Positions 24,792 to 33,618 of a DNA stretch of 64,000 bases are shown here, one piece after another. The stretch's first letter is position 1. The number at the start of each line of letters is the position of its first letter. The position numbers and the translations under genes were made by a program. This DNA is from CAZTNW01 sp964614945 (GTDB lineage Bacteria; Caldisericota; JANLFM01): the NCBI GenBank assembly GCA_964614945.1, contig CAZTNW010000004.1:180231-244230 (forward strand), read 5' to 3'. The notes under the pieces are model-generated. The model was not told where the DNA came from. It saw nothing but the letters and a program-made list of their open reading frames with translations, and did no database searches.

Positions 24792-27700
24792 ACATGCTAA
24801 TTTGGTCTTTCTTTAGGGTCCCTGTTTCCTCTCGAGGCATCGCCTCCCTGTCCTCTGAGACCGGGAGCCCCGGGGGCGAATTGTAGCGAAATTGAGCCGA
24901 GATGTTTTCCTCTACGAGCCGGCCGTTCTCCAGGCGCAAATAGAAATCGAAATTGCGGGGGTCCACGACCTTGGAGTGGGAGATGACGAAGACCTGACGG
25001 AAGGCCTCTCTGATTTTGCCTCGGGTTAGAAGCTCAATCAGGGCGGCGGTGCGCTCACTGTCGAAAGAGGACAGAGGTTCATCGAGAAAGATGAAACCCG
25101 GGGAGGCCCCCCTTTCTTGGGGAAGAGTAGCCATGGCAAACGCCAGGCGCAGCGCAAGAGAAAACTGATCGCGGGTACCGCCGGAGAAAATCTCCTTTTC
25201 CCTGTAACTCCCCGCCCTTTCGTCCCACACCCGGATGCGGAAATCCTCGGTCAGCTGGGCCTCCCGGTAGCGATTGGCAGTAAGGAAAGGTAGGATTTCC
25301 TGCATCTGGAACAATGTAGAAGGAATCACGCGGTTGAATATGTTCAGGCGGGTGCTGGCCAATATTTCCGTAGCCTTTCTTCTTAGAGTCAGATTGCGGC
25401 TGTGCTCTTCGAATTCTCTCCGGCAATCCTCCACAACCAGCTCTACGCCCTGAAGGAACAGTTTCTGGCTGAGCTCGGCTGCGCGCTGCACTAAATTTTC
25501 CTTCAGGGCGTAGAGGCGATCCCTTTGCTCTTTCTCTTTTTCTTCCTCCTTCAGATATAAATCGGCCAGCTCCTGGGGAATGGTCTGCTCCTGCATCGGG
25601 TCCAGGGAGAGGCCGAGCTCAAGGGCATCCTGCTTGATCTTCTCTGCCAGTTCTTGATTTCTCCTGACCTTGGCGCCGCTCAGTGTCCTGAGCCTCTCGA
25701 AATTCCTCTCTACCTCTTTCAGTTTTTCCCTCTGCGTTTCCTCCTGAGCGTCCTCCAGCTTCTGCCTCAAGACATTAACTGCTGAAGCGATACCCTCTGG
25801 AGAAATACTCAGTGTTCTGGCCAGGGAATCCCTCTCATTTTCCAAGACTGCTGAGAATTGGCCAACTTCGGCCTGGTACTTCAGGAACCCCTGCTTTGAG
25901 GAGGGAAGCTGAAGGAGTTGTTCCTCCTCTTCATGTAAGCGCTCTCCCAGGACGTGTAATTGTGTCAAGACTTGCTCTTCCTCGGGGGCTCTGATCGCTT
26001 TTCCCTCTTTTTCCAGTAACGTTCTGGAACGCGAGAGAACTTCCCTGATCAGGGCGACGCGTTTCTTGAGCCAGGAAACATTCTCTCTCAGCTCCACCGG
26101 GTTCACGTGCGATAATCGAGCGGCGAGTTCTTCTTTCTGTTTCAGGAGGAGCTCGATTCTTGCTGCTGCCTCAAGCGCAGACCGATTGGCTGTTTCCTTA
26201 GCCTGCAGGATGGAGGAAAGGGGGCGGCTGTCCTTCATGGCAGCGAGACGCTTTTTCTCCTCGGAGAGAAAGCTCTCCTCAGCCTTCAGCCCTAACGTGA
26301 TCAATTTCTGAGAGGAGAACTGGAACCTCTCCTCCTCCTCAAGGGCTTTTTCGGAAAGGAATTCCTCCTTGGCTGAGGCCAATTGCCAGGATCGCTCCGC
26401 TTCCTCCAGGGATTTTATCGCCGCGAGGCAATTTCCCTGCGCTTTTCTGAAGGAAATCCAGAAAAGAATATCTGCCAATAGGAGCAGGCCCGCCCCGAGA
26501 TATAGCCAGGAGGTGGCGCCAAGGATGAGGAGGAGGGCCAGCGCTGCCAAGCCGATGGTAGCAGACAGGCTGAGGGCGAGAAAGCGATCTTTCCTCCGTC
26601 GGCCCAACTTCAGATTTTTTGAGTTCTCCTCCCGTTTTTGGCGGAGCAGTTCTTTATCCGCTTGGAGCCTTTTTGCCCCTTCGCTCGAAAGAGGAAAGGC
26701 CCTAAACCATTCCGTGATCGCCTCCAACTGGTGGATTTTCTTCTCAGCCTCGATTTCCTGCTCGAGCTTTTTCTGCCAACATTTCCTGCTTTCCTCTAAT
26801 TCTCTTAATTCCTTCTCGCTCTCCTGCAGCTTATCTTCTGCGTCATCCGCGTCATTGAGGGTCTTTTCCAGTTCCCTGTATTGCAGGTCGCATTCATTGA
26901 GCTTTTTTTCCAGTTCTCTGTATTTCTGCCAGCGGCCCTTGAGGCTGTCGAGCAGTTGGTTGCGTCTTCTCAGTTCCGGCAGGGCAGCCTCTTTCTGCAG
27001 AAGGGATTTCAACTCTTCTTCCTTTCTTTTTAGCTCCGCCCTTCTCGCCTCCAGTGAGGACCAGCGCGACAGAAATAGCTCTACTCTCTGCAGCAGCCCG
27101 GCGAGCACGGTAATCTCGTTGATCTTCTTTTCGAGCTCCTCTTTTTCGGGAGCGAGCTTCCTTGATGCTATTTCCCACTCGCTGATTTCGCCCATGTTCG
27201 TCCGATACTCGCTGAGAAGTTTCTTCAGGGCAATGAGACGCATTCGCCTTTCCGATCTCTCCCATTCTTTTTGCGCTAAAGGTATTTTTTCTCTTATTCC
27301 CGCCAAACCGTATCTCTCCTCGAGCTCAGCCGATCTGCGCTCGTCCTCAATTTTGACTCTCATTCTCTCCTCGAGGGCCAGAAGATAGTCTAGATTGATG
27401 AGTTTGGAGAGAGCTTCGCGGCGCTTAGAAGCGCTGACCCCTTCCAATTTGTCCAGTTTCTTCTGCTCGACGAAACAGGAGTTAAGCAGGGCCTGGGAAT
27501 CGAACTTCAGGGTCCTCAGGAGCATCTCGTTCGCCTCTTTTACCCTCTCGATCCTCTGGCGGCAGGCCCCCTCCGTGTCGTAAATCAAAAGGCGGGCCTT
27601 GCTTACGGCCTTCTCTGGCTCATTTGTACGGGCGAGCTCACGCTGAATGCGCAGGAGGTCTTCCCCCAGGGAAATCTCCAGCTCCACCGCCGTCTTCTGC

Positions 27701-27900
27701 GCGGAATAATTGATTAGGTCGACCAGAGGGAAGTTATTCAGAGGGGCGGAGAAAAGGGCGTAGTAAATAGCTTCGAAAAGGGTGCTCTTCCCCGCCTCAT
27801 TTGAGCCCTCGATGAGAAAGGTACCGTCCTCGGGAAAGGAGATGTCGATTTCCTGTAGTTGCTTAAAATTATGCGCCTGCAGGCGCCTTATCAGGATCAT
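24781..27900 (-). CDS. Rad50/SbcC-like SMC ATPase with central membrane hairpin (YhaN type)
   Basis: A 1039-residue ABC-type ATPase. Walker A GSNEAGKST is at residues 32-40. Two long Glu/Lys/Leu-rich coiled coils flank the centre. The signature FSGGTRDQFSLALRLAFA and Walker B FIFLDEPLSSFD are near the C-terminus. The zinc-hook CxxC at the coiled-coil apex is missing; instead residues about 440-484 (26449-26583) form two hydrophobic segments, a likely membrane hairpin. Bacillus YhaN is recalled to share this plan. It overlaps the mre11-like gene by 4 nt, so the pair forms a nuclease-ATPase complex probably tethered to the membrane, acting on DNA ends. Confidence 0.9.
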   Translation of the reverse strand: MILIRRLQAHNFKQLQEIDISFPEDGTFLIEGSNEAGKSTLFEAIYYALFSAPLNNFPLVDLINYSAQKTAVELEISLGEDLLRIQRELARTNEPEKAVSKARLLIYDTEGACRQRIERVKEANEMLLRTLKFDSQALLNSCFVEQKKLDKLEGVSASKRREALSKLINLDYLLALEERMRVKIEDERRSAELEERYGLAGIREKIPLAQKEWERSERRMRLIALKKLLSEYRTNMGEISEWEIASRKLAPEKEELEKKINEITVLAGLLQRVELFLSRWSSLEARRAELKRKEEELKSLLQKEAALPELRRRNQLLDSLKGRWQKYRELEKKLNECDLQYRELEKTLNDADDAEDKLQESEKELRELEESRKCWQKKLEQEIEAEKKIHQLEAITEWFRAFPLSSEGAKRLQADKELLRQKREENSKNLKLGRRRKDRFLALSLSATIGLAALALLLILGATSWLYLGAGLLLLADILFWISFRKAQGNCLAAIKSLEEAERSWQLASAKEEFLSEKALEEEERFQFSSQKLITLGLKAEESFLSEEKKRLAAMKDSRPLSSILQAKETANRSALEAAARIELLLKQKEELAARLSHVNPVELRENVSWLKKRVALIREVLSRSRTLLEKEGKAIRAPEEEQVLTQLHVLGERLHEEEEQLLQLPSSKQGFLKYQAEVGQFSAVLENERDSLARTLSISPEGIASAVNVLRQKLEDAQEETQREKLKEVERNFERLRTLSGAKVRRNQELAEKIKQDALELGLSLDPMQEQTIPQELADLYLKEEEKEKEQRDRLYALKENLVQRAAELSQKLFLQGVELVVEDCRREFEEHSRNLTLRRKATEILASTRLNIFNRVIPSTLFQMQEILPFLTANRYREAQLTEDFRIRVWDERAGSYREKEIFSGGTRDQFSLALRLAFAMATLPQERGASPGFIFLDEPLSSFDSERTAALIELLTRGKIREAFRQVFVISHSKVVDPRNFDFYLRLENGRLVEENISAQFRYNSPPGLPVSEDREAMPREETGTLKKDQISMFDG

Positions 27901-29057
27901 TTCCTGCCGCTTTTATACTCCGCGAGGAGGAGCACAAGCGCTTCCTGCCACAAGGCTTTCTCCTCCTCCCTCGCCTTCTCTCTCCTTTCCTCACCCACCC
28001 TGACAATCTCCTCCTCCTCGGAATATCCTGCTGAGCCACCTTCTATCTCAAGCATCTCCACGCGCAGTTCCCGCAGGTCTAACTCGAAATAGAAATTACT
28101 CGCCCTTCCCGTCTGCCAGATTGAGCTCCAGCGAATTCTGTGGTAAAGTTCGCGCGAGATGGGGCCCACAACTTTCATCTTCAAAAGCTGCCCTTCCTGC
28201 GAGACCTCCTTCAGTTTTTTCAGGAGGAAGGTTGTGGGCTCCAGGGAGAGGCGTTCAATCTCAGGAGAGCGCACCAGGACCTGCTGCATTGGCTGAGAGG
28301 CAGTCTGGACGTGGCGTGTGCGCAGAGAACCCCTCTCCAGCTCGACATAATAAAATCCTGTCCTGTTATCCCTTTCACCAAAATCGAGCTTCTCCGTCGC
28401 CCCCGGAATAATCACTTTTTTATTGCTCAGAGTGAAATCCTCAGGGGCATGATTATGCCCAATGCAGAAGAGGTTCACTTCTCCCATCTCGTCCAGGGTG
28501 GCCAGGTCTACTACTAAATCGCGCGCCTGGGGCGGATAATGCCCCTGCACACCGTAATGAAGGAGAAGGATATTCCAATCCCCTTGCCCGGGAAATGACA
28601 ATCCCCGCAACGGGTCCTCACCGTAGGGAAGGCCATGATTTGTGGAAAGCCCGCCGATTACGATTTCCTGTCCGGCGAGGGATAATCTGTGCGTCTGGAT
28701 CTCACTCTTTTTGAGAAAGAGGTGGGCATAGCCGATTGCCTCCAGGATGCGCTGAGGGGTTATTCGATCAGAAGCCTTCGGTGTGTCATGCGTACCACCG
28801 ATCATATAAACCGGGATTCCTCTTTCCTTTAGCCTTCCCAGTTGTTGAATGATGAAGAGTAATTCCGCGTGCCGGGGATCCGGCATGTCGAACAGGTCTC
28901 CCGCTTGCAAAAAGATATCTGCATGCTCGAGGGCGAAATCGACAGCCTGGCAGAACCCCTCTCGCAAGGCCCTCCTTCTTTCCTCCAGCTGCTGTGGAGT
29001 CATTTTGGCGAAATAGGCGCTCAGATGGCTATCCGCTGTGACGACCAGTTTTATCAT
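27897..29057 (-). CDS. Mre11/SbcD-like metallophosphoesterase nuclease (YhaO type)
   Basis: A 386-residue calcineurin-type phosphoesterase. Motifs: TADSH at residues 8-12, QAGDLFD, GGTHD, LLHYGVQGH and IGHNH. Motif III is usually GNHD/E with Asn as a metal ligand, but here it is GTHD, read clearly from codon ACG. It pairs with the downstream Rad50-like gene (4-nt overlap) as nuclease subunit. The start, ATG 29057, lies inside the end of the deacetylase gene (29-nt overlap). The substitution could reduce or alter catalysis. Confidence 0.9.
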   Translation of the reverse strand: MIKLVVTADSHLSAYFAKMTPQQLEERRRALREGFCQAVDFALEHADIFLQAGDLFDMPDPRHAELLFIIQQLGRLKERGIPVYMIGGTHDTPKASDRITPQRILEAIGYAHLFLKKSEIQTHRLSLAGQEIVIGGLSTNHGLPYGEDPLRGLSFPGQGDWNILLLHYGVQGHYPPQARDLVVDLATLDEMGEVNLFCIGHNHAPEDFTLSNKKVIIPGATEKLDFGERDNRTGFYYVELERGSLRTRHVQTASQPMQQVLVRSPEIERLSLEPTTFLLKKLKEVSQEGQLLKMKVVGPISRELYHRIRWSSIWQTGRASNFYFELDLRELRVEMLEIEGGSAGYSEEEEIVRVGEERREKAREEEKALWQEALVLLLAEYKSGRK

Positions 29058-29964
29058 TCATTCTCCTGCGCATAGCTTTGATGCCGGAAGTTACTGTCCG
29101 GGTGTGAAGCTCGATGGTATCCTCTAATTTTGCTGCATAGCCACCGGCTAGAGTGATCACACACGGAATATCCCGTTTGACGCATTCCTCGATCACCATC
29201 TGGTCCCTCTTGTTCAGGCCCTCCTGCGTTAGCAGGAACCCCCCAAGCTTGTCTAAGCGATAAGGGTCTGCCCCGGCCAGAAAAAAAACCAGTTCTGGCC
29301 GAAAGGTCTCCATTGTTCGATTGAGGCCTTTTTGAAGAGCCTGCAGGTAATTCAGGTCTGTGGCTCCTGCTATCAGGCCGATGTCGAGGGAACTTTTTTC
29401 CTTGGGCGGATAGAGATCCTCCTGGTGGATTGAGAAGGTGAAGACGGAGGGGTTCTTTTTGAAGATAAAGGCGGTTCCGTTCCCCTGATGGACATCGCAA
29501 TCCAGGAAAGCTATTTTTCCTGCAAGGCCTTTTTTCAGGGCATAGCTTGCTGCCACAGCCACGTCGTTCAGATAGCAGAAACCCTCTGCATGATCTGGGA
29601 AAGCATGATGATGTCCCCCGCCCAGGTGAATGCCCATCAGGGCTCTTATGGCCTCCTCAACCGCTAAGACTGTTCCGCTTACCGCATAGAGTGCCGAGTT
29701 GATGGTTGCTGTGTTCACTGGCAATTCGGAATGCCAGGTGCGGGATGTGAGTCTCCTGGCCTCGAGGTCCTGGAGGTATTCTTCTGTGTGCACGAGGAGC
29801 AGAAGGTCTCGGGCAGGAAGTTCCGGCTCGAGAAAATCGCCCTCTTCCACCCACCCCTCACGAATTAGCCTGTCTTTGATTAGGGAATATTTTTCCGTGG
29901 GATAAACGTGTCCATCCAGCTTCACGAGATAATGCGGTGAATAGATGATCTTTCCTGCGAGCAT
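29029..29964 (-). CDS. Histone deacetylase superfamily protein (AcuC/HDAC-like deacetylase)
   Basis: A 311-residue arginase/deacetylase-fold enzyme that would remove acetyl groups from lysine or small amines. Zinc and catalytic elements are present: GGGHHHA at 115-121, D157-x-H159 (LDCDVHQGNGT), D233 (AGADPY) and the terminal LAGGY with Y276. The ATG at 29964 shares its A with the herA stop (TAATG), which fixes the start even though an upstream extension is open. It sits between herA and the mre11-like gene, so its target may be part of the DNA-end machinery, though this is only suggested by position. Confidence 0.9.
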   Translation of the reverse strand: MLAGKIIYSPHYLVKLDGHVYPTEKYSLIKDRLIREGWVEEGDFLEPELPARDLLLLVHTEEYLQDLEARRLTSRTWHSELPVNTATINSALYAVSGTVLAVEEAIRALMGIHLGGGHHHAFPDHAEGFCYLNDVAVAASYALKKGLAGKIAFLDCDVHQGNGTAFIFKKNPSVFTFSIHQEDLYPPKEKSSLDIGLIAGATDLNYLQALQKGLNRTMETFRPELVFFLAGADPYRLDKLGGFLLTQEGLNKRDQMVIEECVKRDIPCVITLAGGYAAKLEDTIELHTRTVTSGIKAMRRRMNDKTGRHSG

Positions 29965-31655
29965 TAAATAGCTTCCCGCGGCTCCTCTCTTTTTATTTGC
30001 TCCTGCCCGAAGGGATCGAATAATTTTTCCCGGCGAGCTCGCGCCAGTGCTTCTCGTAAATCTATATCCGACCCTCCCTCGCGGGAGACCCGACTTCCAA
30101 CTCGAATCATCACCGGGATCCTGGTTAAGGTGCCGAGGAGGATTGCTTCCCCCACGTTTAATCCGGGTAAATCGGCGAAAAGAGAGGCCGAGATATTTTC
30201 CGCGGCCCTTTTTACGGCATCCTGATCTTCCGGATTGGTCAATTTCATGATTATCTGGCTGGAGCACTGGGAAAGCGTATCCTGGTGGATCTTATGGGGT
30301 CTCTGGGTGATAGCGATGAGGAAGACCTTGAATTTTCTCCCTTCTGAAGCAATCCGGTTTATGATTTCCGCGCAGGCGGAGGATCTGCTCCCCTGAGGAA
30401 TGAATGTGTGGGCTTCCTCGAGCACGAGGAAAACGGGGTAGGGGAGCTTGCCGGTAGTTGCGCGAGCCCAGATTTCGCGCAGGGTCTTGTCCACCACAAA
30501 CTCGCTCACCGAGCGCTCGATCCCGGCCAGATCTATTACAGAAAGACGCATTGGGTCGATCAATCTATCTATGGGGACATCGCGGAAACCCCAGACATCG
30601 AAGGCCAGGAGGTTCTCCAGGTACTTGATCGCCCTTTCCGCTCCCTTCTGTATGTCGTCCGAGATGGATCTGTGCTTTTTTTCATGCAATGGCAAGGAGA
30701 CCAGCTCCTCCTCGAGCTGGAGGAAGCGGCGGGTTTGGGCCTCCAGATAGGGATCGATGCTCGAATCCCCTGCCAGCTCCTTGATTTTTGATAGGAGCTC
30801 CTGTGGTCGGTAATCCACGTTTGCACGGTCTAGCTCCTGGCACGACAGCTTGATCGCCTGACGGATGTTGCTCGAGCTGCTGCTGATACCCGCAAGCGCG
30901 CAGATCTCATCCACGTCTAGCTTGGAAAACTGGACGGTGTAGGGCTCGCTTCCTCCGATCTCCTCGTCGGAGAAGCGACGACCCTTGATATTGGGGACGC
31001 GGAAGACCGTGACGTTCTCGGCGAAAGGAGTTGGTTCACCGTTCCTTGCCCTTCGCAGACAGACATAATCAGAATTCGGATCGAAGACAATGATATTTGC
31101 TCCCATCTGCAGAAGGTTTTCCAGAAGGAGTCCCGCCAGGTAGGATTTTCCTGCACCCGTTTGCGCAATTATGGCCAGGTGGCGCCTGAGACCATTGGGG
31201 TCGGCCCTCACCTTGACCTGGGGTCGGTTTAGAAGGGAGCCGATCTCGATCCCCTCGGGAATATTTCTTGTAAAAAAGCGCTCCAGTAGATCATCCGGTG
31301 CGATCTGCACAGGATGGCCGGGCAAAGGAGCGGAACGGGGAAGAAAGATGTTATCTGCGGGATCCAGAAACCCCAGAACCTGAGCGGTGGCCAGAATCTT
31401 CGGAGTGACTGAATATTCTGCCTTGAGGATCGTCTCGGTTTCCGGGAAATTGAGGCTCTGGTCGAAGATTTCCGAAGCGGCCTGTAATTTAATCACCTGA
31501 GCTAGTAGGTTCACCTGGGAGAAAGTAGTGCTTATTTTCTCTTTGATTCCCTCGAGAACCACGTACTCCAGGCGGGGTGGGGAGCGTAGAGGGTCGGTAA
31601 CGAAGAGAAAGCGATCGGCCTCTGACTCTCCCACAACGTAGCCGATTGGTTTCAT
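29964..31655 (-). CDS. herA: HerA-like DNA translocase ATPase (DUF87, HAS-barrel)
   Basis: A 563-residue hexameric ATPase of the HerA/FtsK group. An N-terminal HAS-barrel (about residues 1-95) is followed by Walker A AQTGAGKSY with K170, FDPNSDY near 189, Walker B VFLVLEEAH near 407 and an arginine-finger region near the C-terminus. In archaea HerA works with the NurA nuclease and Mre11-Rad50 in end resection. Here it precedes mre11- and rad50-like genes, with a deacetylase gene in between and no NurA gene. ATG 31655 follows GGGAGGA, 11 nt after the amrS stop. Confidence 0.9.
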   Translation of the reverse strand: MKPIGYVVGESEADRFLFVTDPLRSPPRLEYVVLEGIKEKISTTFSQVNLLAQVIKLQAASEIFDQSLNFPETETILKAEYSVTPKILATAQVLGFLDPADNIFLPRSAPLPGHPVQIAPDDLLERFFTRNIPEGIEIGSLLNRPQVKVRADPNGLRRHLAIIAQTGAGKSYLAGLLLENLLQMGANIIVFDPNSDYVCLRRARNGEPTPFAENVTVFRVPNIKGRRFSDEEIGGSEPYTVQFSKLDVDEICALAGISSSSSNIRQAIKLSCQELDRANVDYRPQELLSKIKELAGDSSIDPYLEAQTRRFLQLEEELVSLPLHEKKHRSISDDIQKGAERAIKYLENLLAFDVWGFRDVPIDRLIDPMRLSVIDLAGIERSVSEFVVDKTLREIWARATTGKLPYPVFLVLEEAHTFIPQGSRSSACAEIINRIASEGRKFKVFLIAITQRPHKIHQDTLSQCSSQIIMKLTNPEDQDAVKRAAENISASLFADLPGLNVGEAILLGTLTRIPVMIRVGSRVSREGGSDIDLREALARARREKLFDPFGQEQIKREEPREAI

Positions 31656-31666
31656 TTATTCCTCCC

Positions 31667-32719
31667 TCAGCTTCTCAGGCATTCAATTTCTCCACGGATG
31701 GGGATTGTTTCCCCACAGGTCGGGCAAGTTTTTTCCTTCCCCAAGTGATCCTCGATGAGACTGAAGCCGGAGCGAACGATGAGAAGGCGGTGGCAATTCG
31801 GGCAGTAAGTATGTTCCCCCGGATGGTGAGGTATATTTCCCAGGTAGACAAATTGCAGCCCGGCCTGTTCTCCGATTTTTCTGACTCTCTCCAGGGTTTT
31901 AGTCGGGGTAGGGGGCAGGTGCGAGAACTCAAGCTGTGGGATAAAACGCGTGATGTGCCACGGAGTTTCAGCTCCCAGGTTATGATGAATCCATTGCGCA
32001 AGTTCACGGGAAGTCTCCTCGTCATCATTGTAAGTGGGAATAACGTTCGTCACCACCTCAACGTGCAGGCCGTATTTTTGTTTGGCCAGGCGTGCCGCCT
32101 CGAACACAGGCGCAGGATCGGCAATTTTTGCAACCTGGTGCCAAAAAGAAGGGTGCCACCCTTTCAAATCCACCCGATAAGCGTCCAGGTAAGGGGACAG
32201 TAGTTCCAGGGCCCGGGGAGTGATGTAACCATTTGTGACATAGACCGTATACAATCCTTCCTTTCTGGCTAATCGTGCGGAATCAAGGGTGTATTCAAAC
32301 CAGATTGTGGGCTCGTTGTAGGTCCAGGCAATACCGCGGACCCCCTCCTCTCTTGCGATGCGGACGCTTTCTTCCGCCGCAAGAAACGACCAGCCCTGAG
32401 CTTTGCGCTCGGAGAATTTGAGGTGGGCAATTGTCCAATTTTGGCAGTGGACGCAGCGGAAATTGCAGCCATAAGTTCCCAGCGAGAGGCAGAGACTACC
32501 AGGCCAGAAGTGGAAGAGAGGTTTCTTTTCGATCGGGTCAATGGAAACCGAAGAGACTAAACCGTAGATCATGGTATGGATTTTTCCCTTGGAGGCGACC
32601 CGTGTGGCACAGTAGCCACTTTGCCCCTCCTGCAAAATGCACAGTCGGGGGCATATCAAACAGCGGGTTTCATCTTCGGATATACGTTCGAAGAGCATGG
32701 CTTCTTTTAGTTCTGGCAT
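31667..32719 (-). CDS. amrS: AmmeMemoRadiSam system radical SAM enzyme AmrS
   Basis: A 350-residue radical SAM protein close in type to pyruvate formate-lyase activases. It has an N-terminal Cys-rich segment (C20, C23, C27, C37), the cluster motif C85-x3-C89-x2-C92 (CNFRCVHC) and a C-terminal zinc-ribbon-like tail with CPNC and CPTC. This is the AmrS family, which co-occurs with AMMECR1 and Memo; an AMMECR1 gene lies at 3060. Its substrate is unknown. It is the first gene of the minus-strand operon leading into herA, with only 11 nt between them. Confidence 0.9.
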   Translation of the reverse strand: MPELKEAMLFERISEDETRCLICPRLCILQEGQSGYCATRVASKGKIHTMIYGLVSSVSIDPIEKKPLFHFWPGSLCLSLGTYGCNFRCVHCQNWTIAHLKFSERKAQGWSFLAAEESVRIAREEGVRGIAWTYNEPTIWFEYTLDSARLARKEGLYTVYVTNGYITPRALELLSPYLDAYRVDLKGWHPSFWHQVAKIADPAPVFEAARLAKQKYGLHVEVVTNVIPTYNDDEETSRELAQWIHHNLGAETPWHITRFIPQLEFSHLPPTPTKTLERVRKIGEQAGLQFVYLGNIPHHPGEHTYCPNCHRLLIVRSGFSLIEDHLGKEKTCPTCGETIPIRGEIECLRS

Positions 32720-32755
32720 ACTTCAATTGTATATCGAGGTCGAGAGGGATGAAAG

Positions 32756-32786
32756 AAAAAGCGCTTCGAGCCTCGAAGCGCTTTTT
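32756..32786 (-). terminator. Intrinsic terminator after the SIMPL-domain gene
   Basis: GCGCTTCGAG (32761-32770) pairs perfectly with CTCGAAGCGC (32772-32781). A-runs and T-runs flank it on both sides, so on the minus strand the hairpin is followed by TTTTTCTTTC. It separates the SIMPL gene from amrS. Confidence 0.85.
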
Positions 32787-32809
32787 AAGAGAGCCCTATT
32801 AGTTGGGGT

Positions 32810-33538
32810 TTAAAAATTGTAGGTGACGGTGACGTTCATGCGCACTTCCAGAACCGCGGCCTCAACCGGAGTTCCTAAGCCGGCGGCATCTGCATAGGCC
32901 ATAAGCCTGTAAGCTGGAGGACTAATGTCCGCCACGTTCACGCTGGCCACCCCCGTAATCTTCTCTCCTTCCACACTCAAGGCGGCCTCGGCCTTGTTTC
33001 TGGCGTCCTGCATTGCCAATTTGACGGCTTGCAGGCGAGCGGCATCGCTATTCTTCAATGTGAATTGGATGCCGGAGACCACGTTTACTCCGGAGCTGAC
33101 GCAGACATCGATTACTTCACCAGAGCGGCTGATATCGTGCAGAGTGATCTTGATCAAATTTTCCGACCGGAAACCGATGAGCTTACCCTTACCCTCCTCG
33201 GAGTAGTCGTACTGCGGATAGAGATAAATGCTGAAAGTCTCCCACTTGTCGGAAGAGGTAAGGATTCTACCAAGAGCGGCTGTAACGCTGTTCATGGCTT
33301 CGGAATTCTTGTTCTGGGCTTCCTCGGCCGTAACCCCATCACTCTGCACTCCCAAAGTGAGGATTACCGTATCCGCCTTGAGCTGGACAACTCCTTCCCC
33401 GCTTGCCGTGACTTGCTTTAAAGCAGACTCCTCTGCCGCCACCACGCTGGAGGTCCGGAAATTGGAAAAGCTCAAAAACAGGAGGCCCGCCAAAAGGCAA
33501 ATAACAATTGCTCCCCGCCCGACGTTGCTAAGTTTCAT
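32810..33538 (-). CDS. SIMPL domain (DUF541) exported protein
   Basis: A 242-residue protein with a signal peptide or anchor (about residues 10-35, ending VVAAEE) followed by a single SIMPL/DUF541 domain. The pattern VTASGEGVVQLKADTVILTLGVQSDGVTAEEAQ is the usual beginning of this domain, and GVNVVSGIQFTLKN is its middle. Related proteins are periplasmic or surface oligomers of unclear function linked to oxidative stress. It has its own terminator and is divergent from the HAD gene. Confidence 0.87.
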   Translation of the reverse strand: MKLSNVGRGAIVICLLAGLLFLSFSNFRTSSVVAAEESALKQVTASGEGVVQLKADTVILTLGVQSDGVTAEEAQNKNSEAMNSVTAALGRILTSSDKWETFSIYLYPQYDYSEEGKGKLIGFRSENLIKITLHDISRSGEVIDVCVSSGVNVVSGIQFTLKNSDAARLQAVKLAMQDARNKAEAALSVEGEKITGVASVNVADISPPAYRLMAYADAAGLGTPVEAAVLEVRMNVTVTYNF

Positions 33539-33618
33539 TTTCTTCTCCTTTCTTGCGTATTTCCTCGATAATCTTTAACCTATTGGACGTGGACTATAGA
33601 ATAAAAGTTCCCACCTCG

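Noticed and set aside
26369..27388. Long plus-strand open frame of 339 codons opposite the Rad50-like gene
   Set aside because: It is Ser/Phe/Leu-rich, as expected from the antisense of Glu/Lys/Leu coiled-coil codons, has no ribosome site and no family features.
29965..30267. N-terminal extension of the deacetylase by 101 codons
   Set aside because: It lies wholly inside herA, is rich in Arg/Gly/Ser without homology, and the ATG at 29964 directly overlaps the herA stop.
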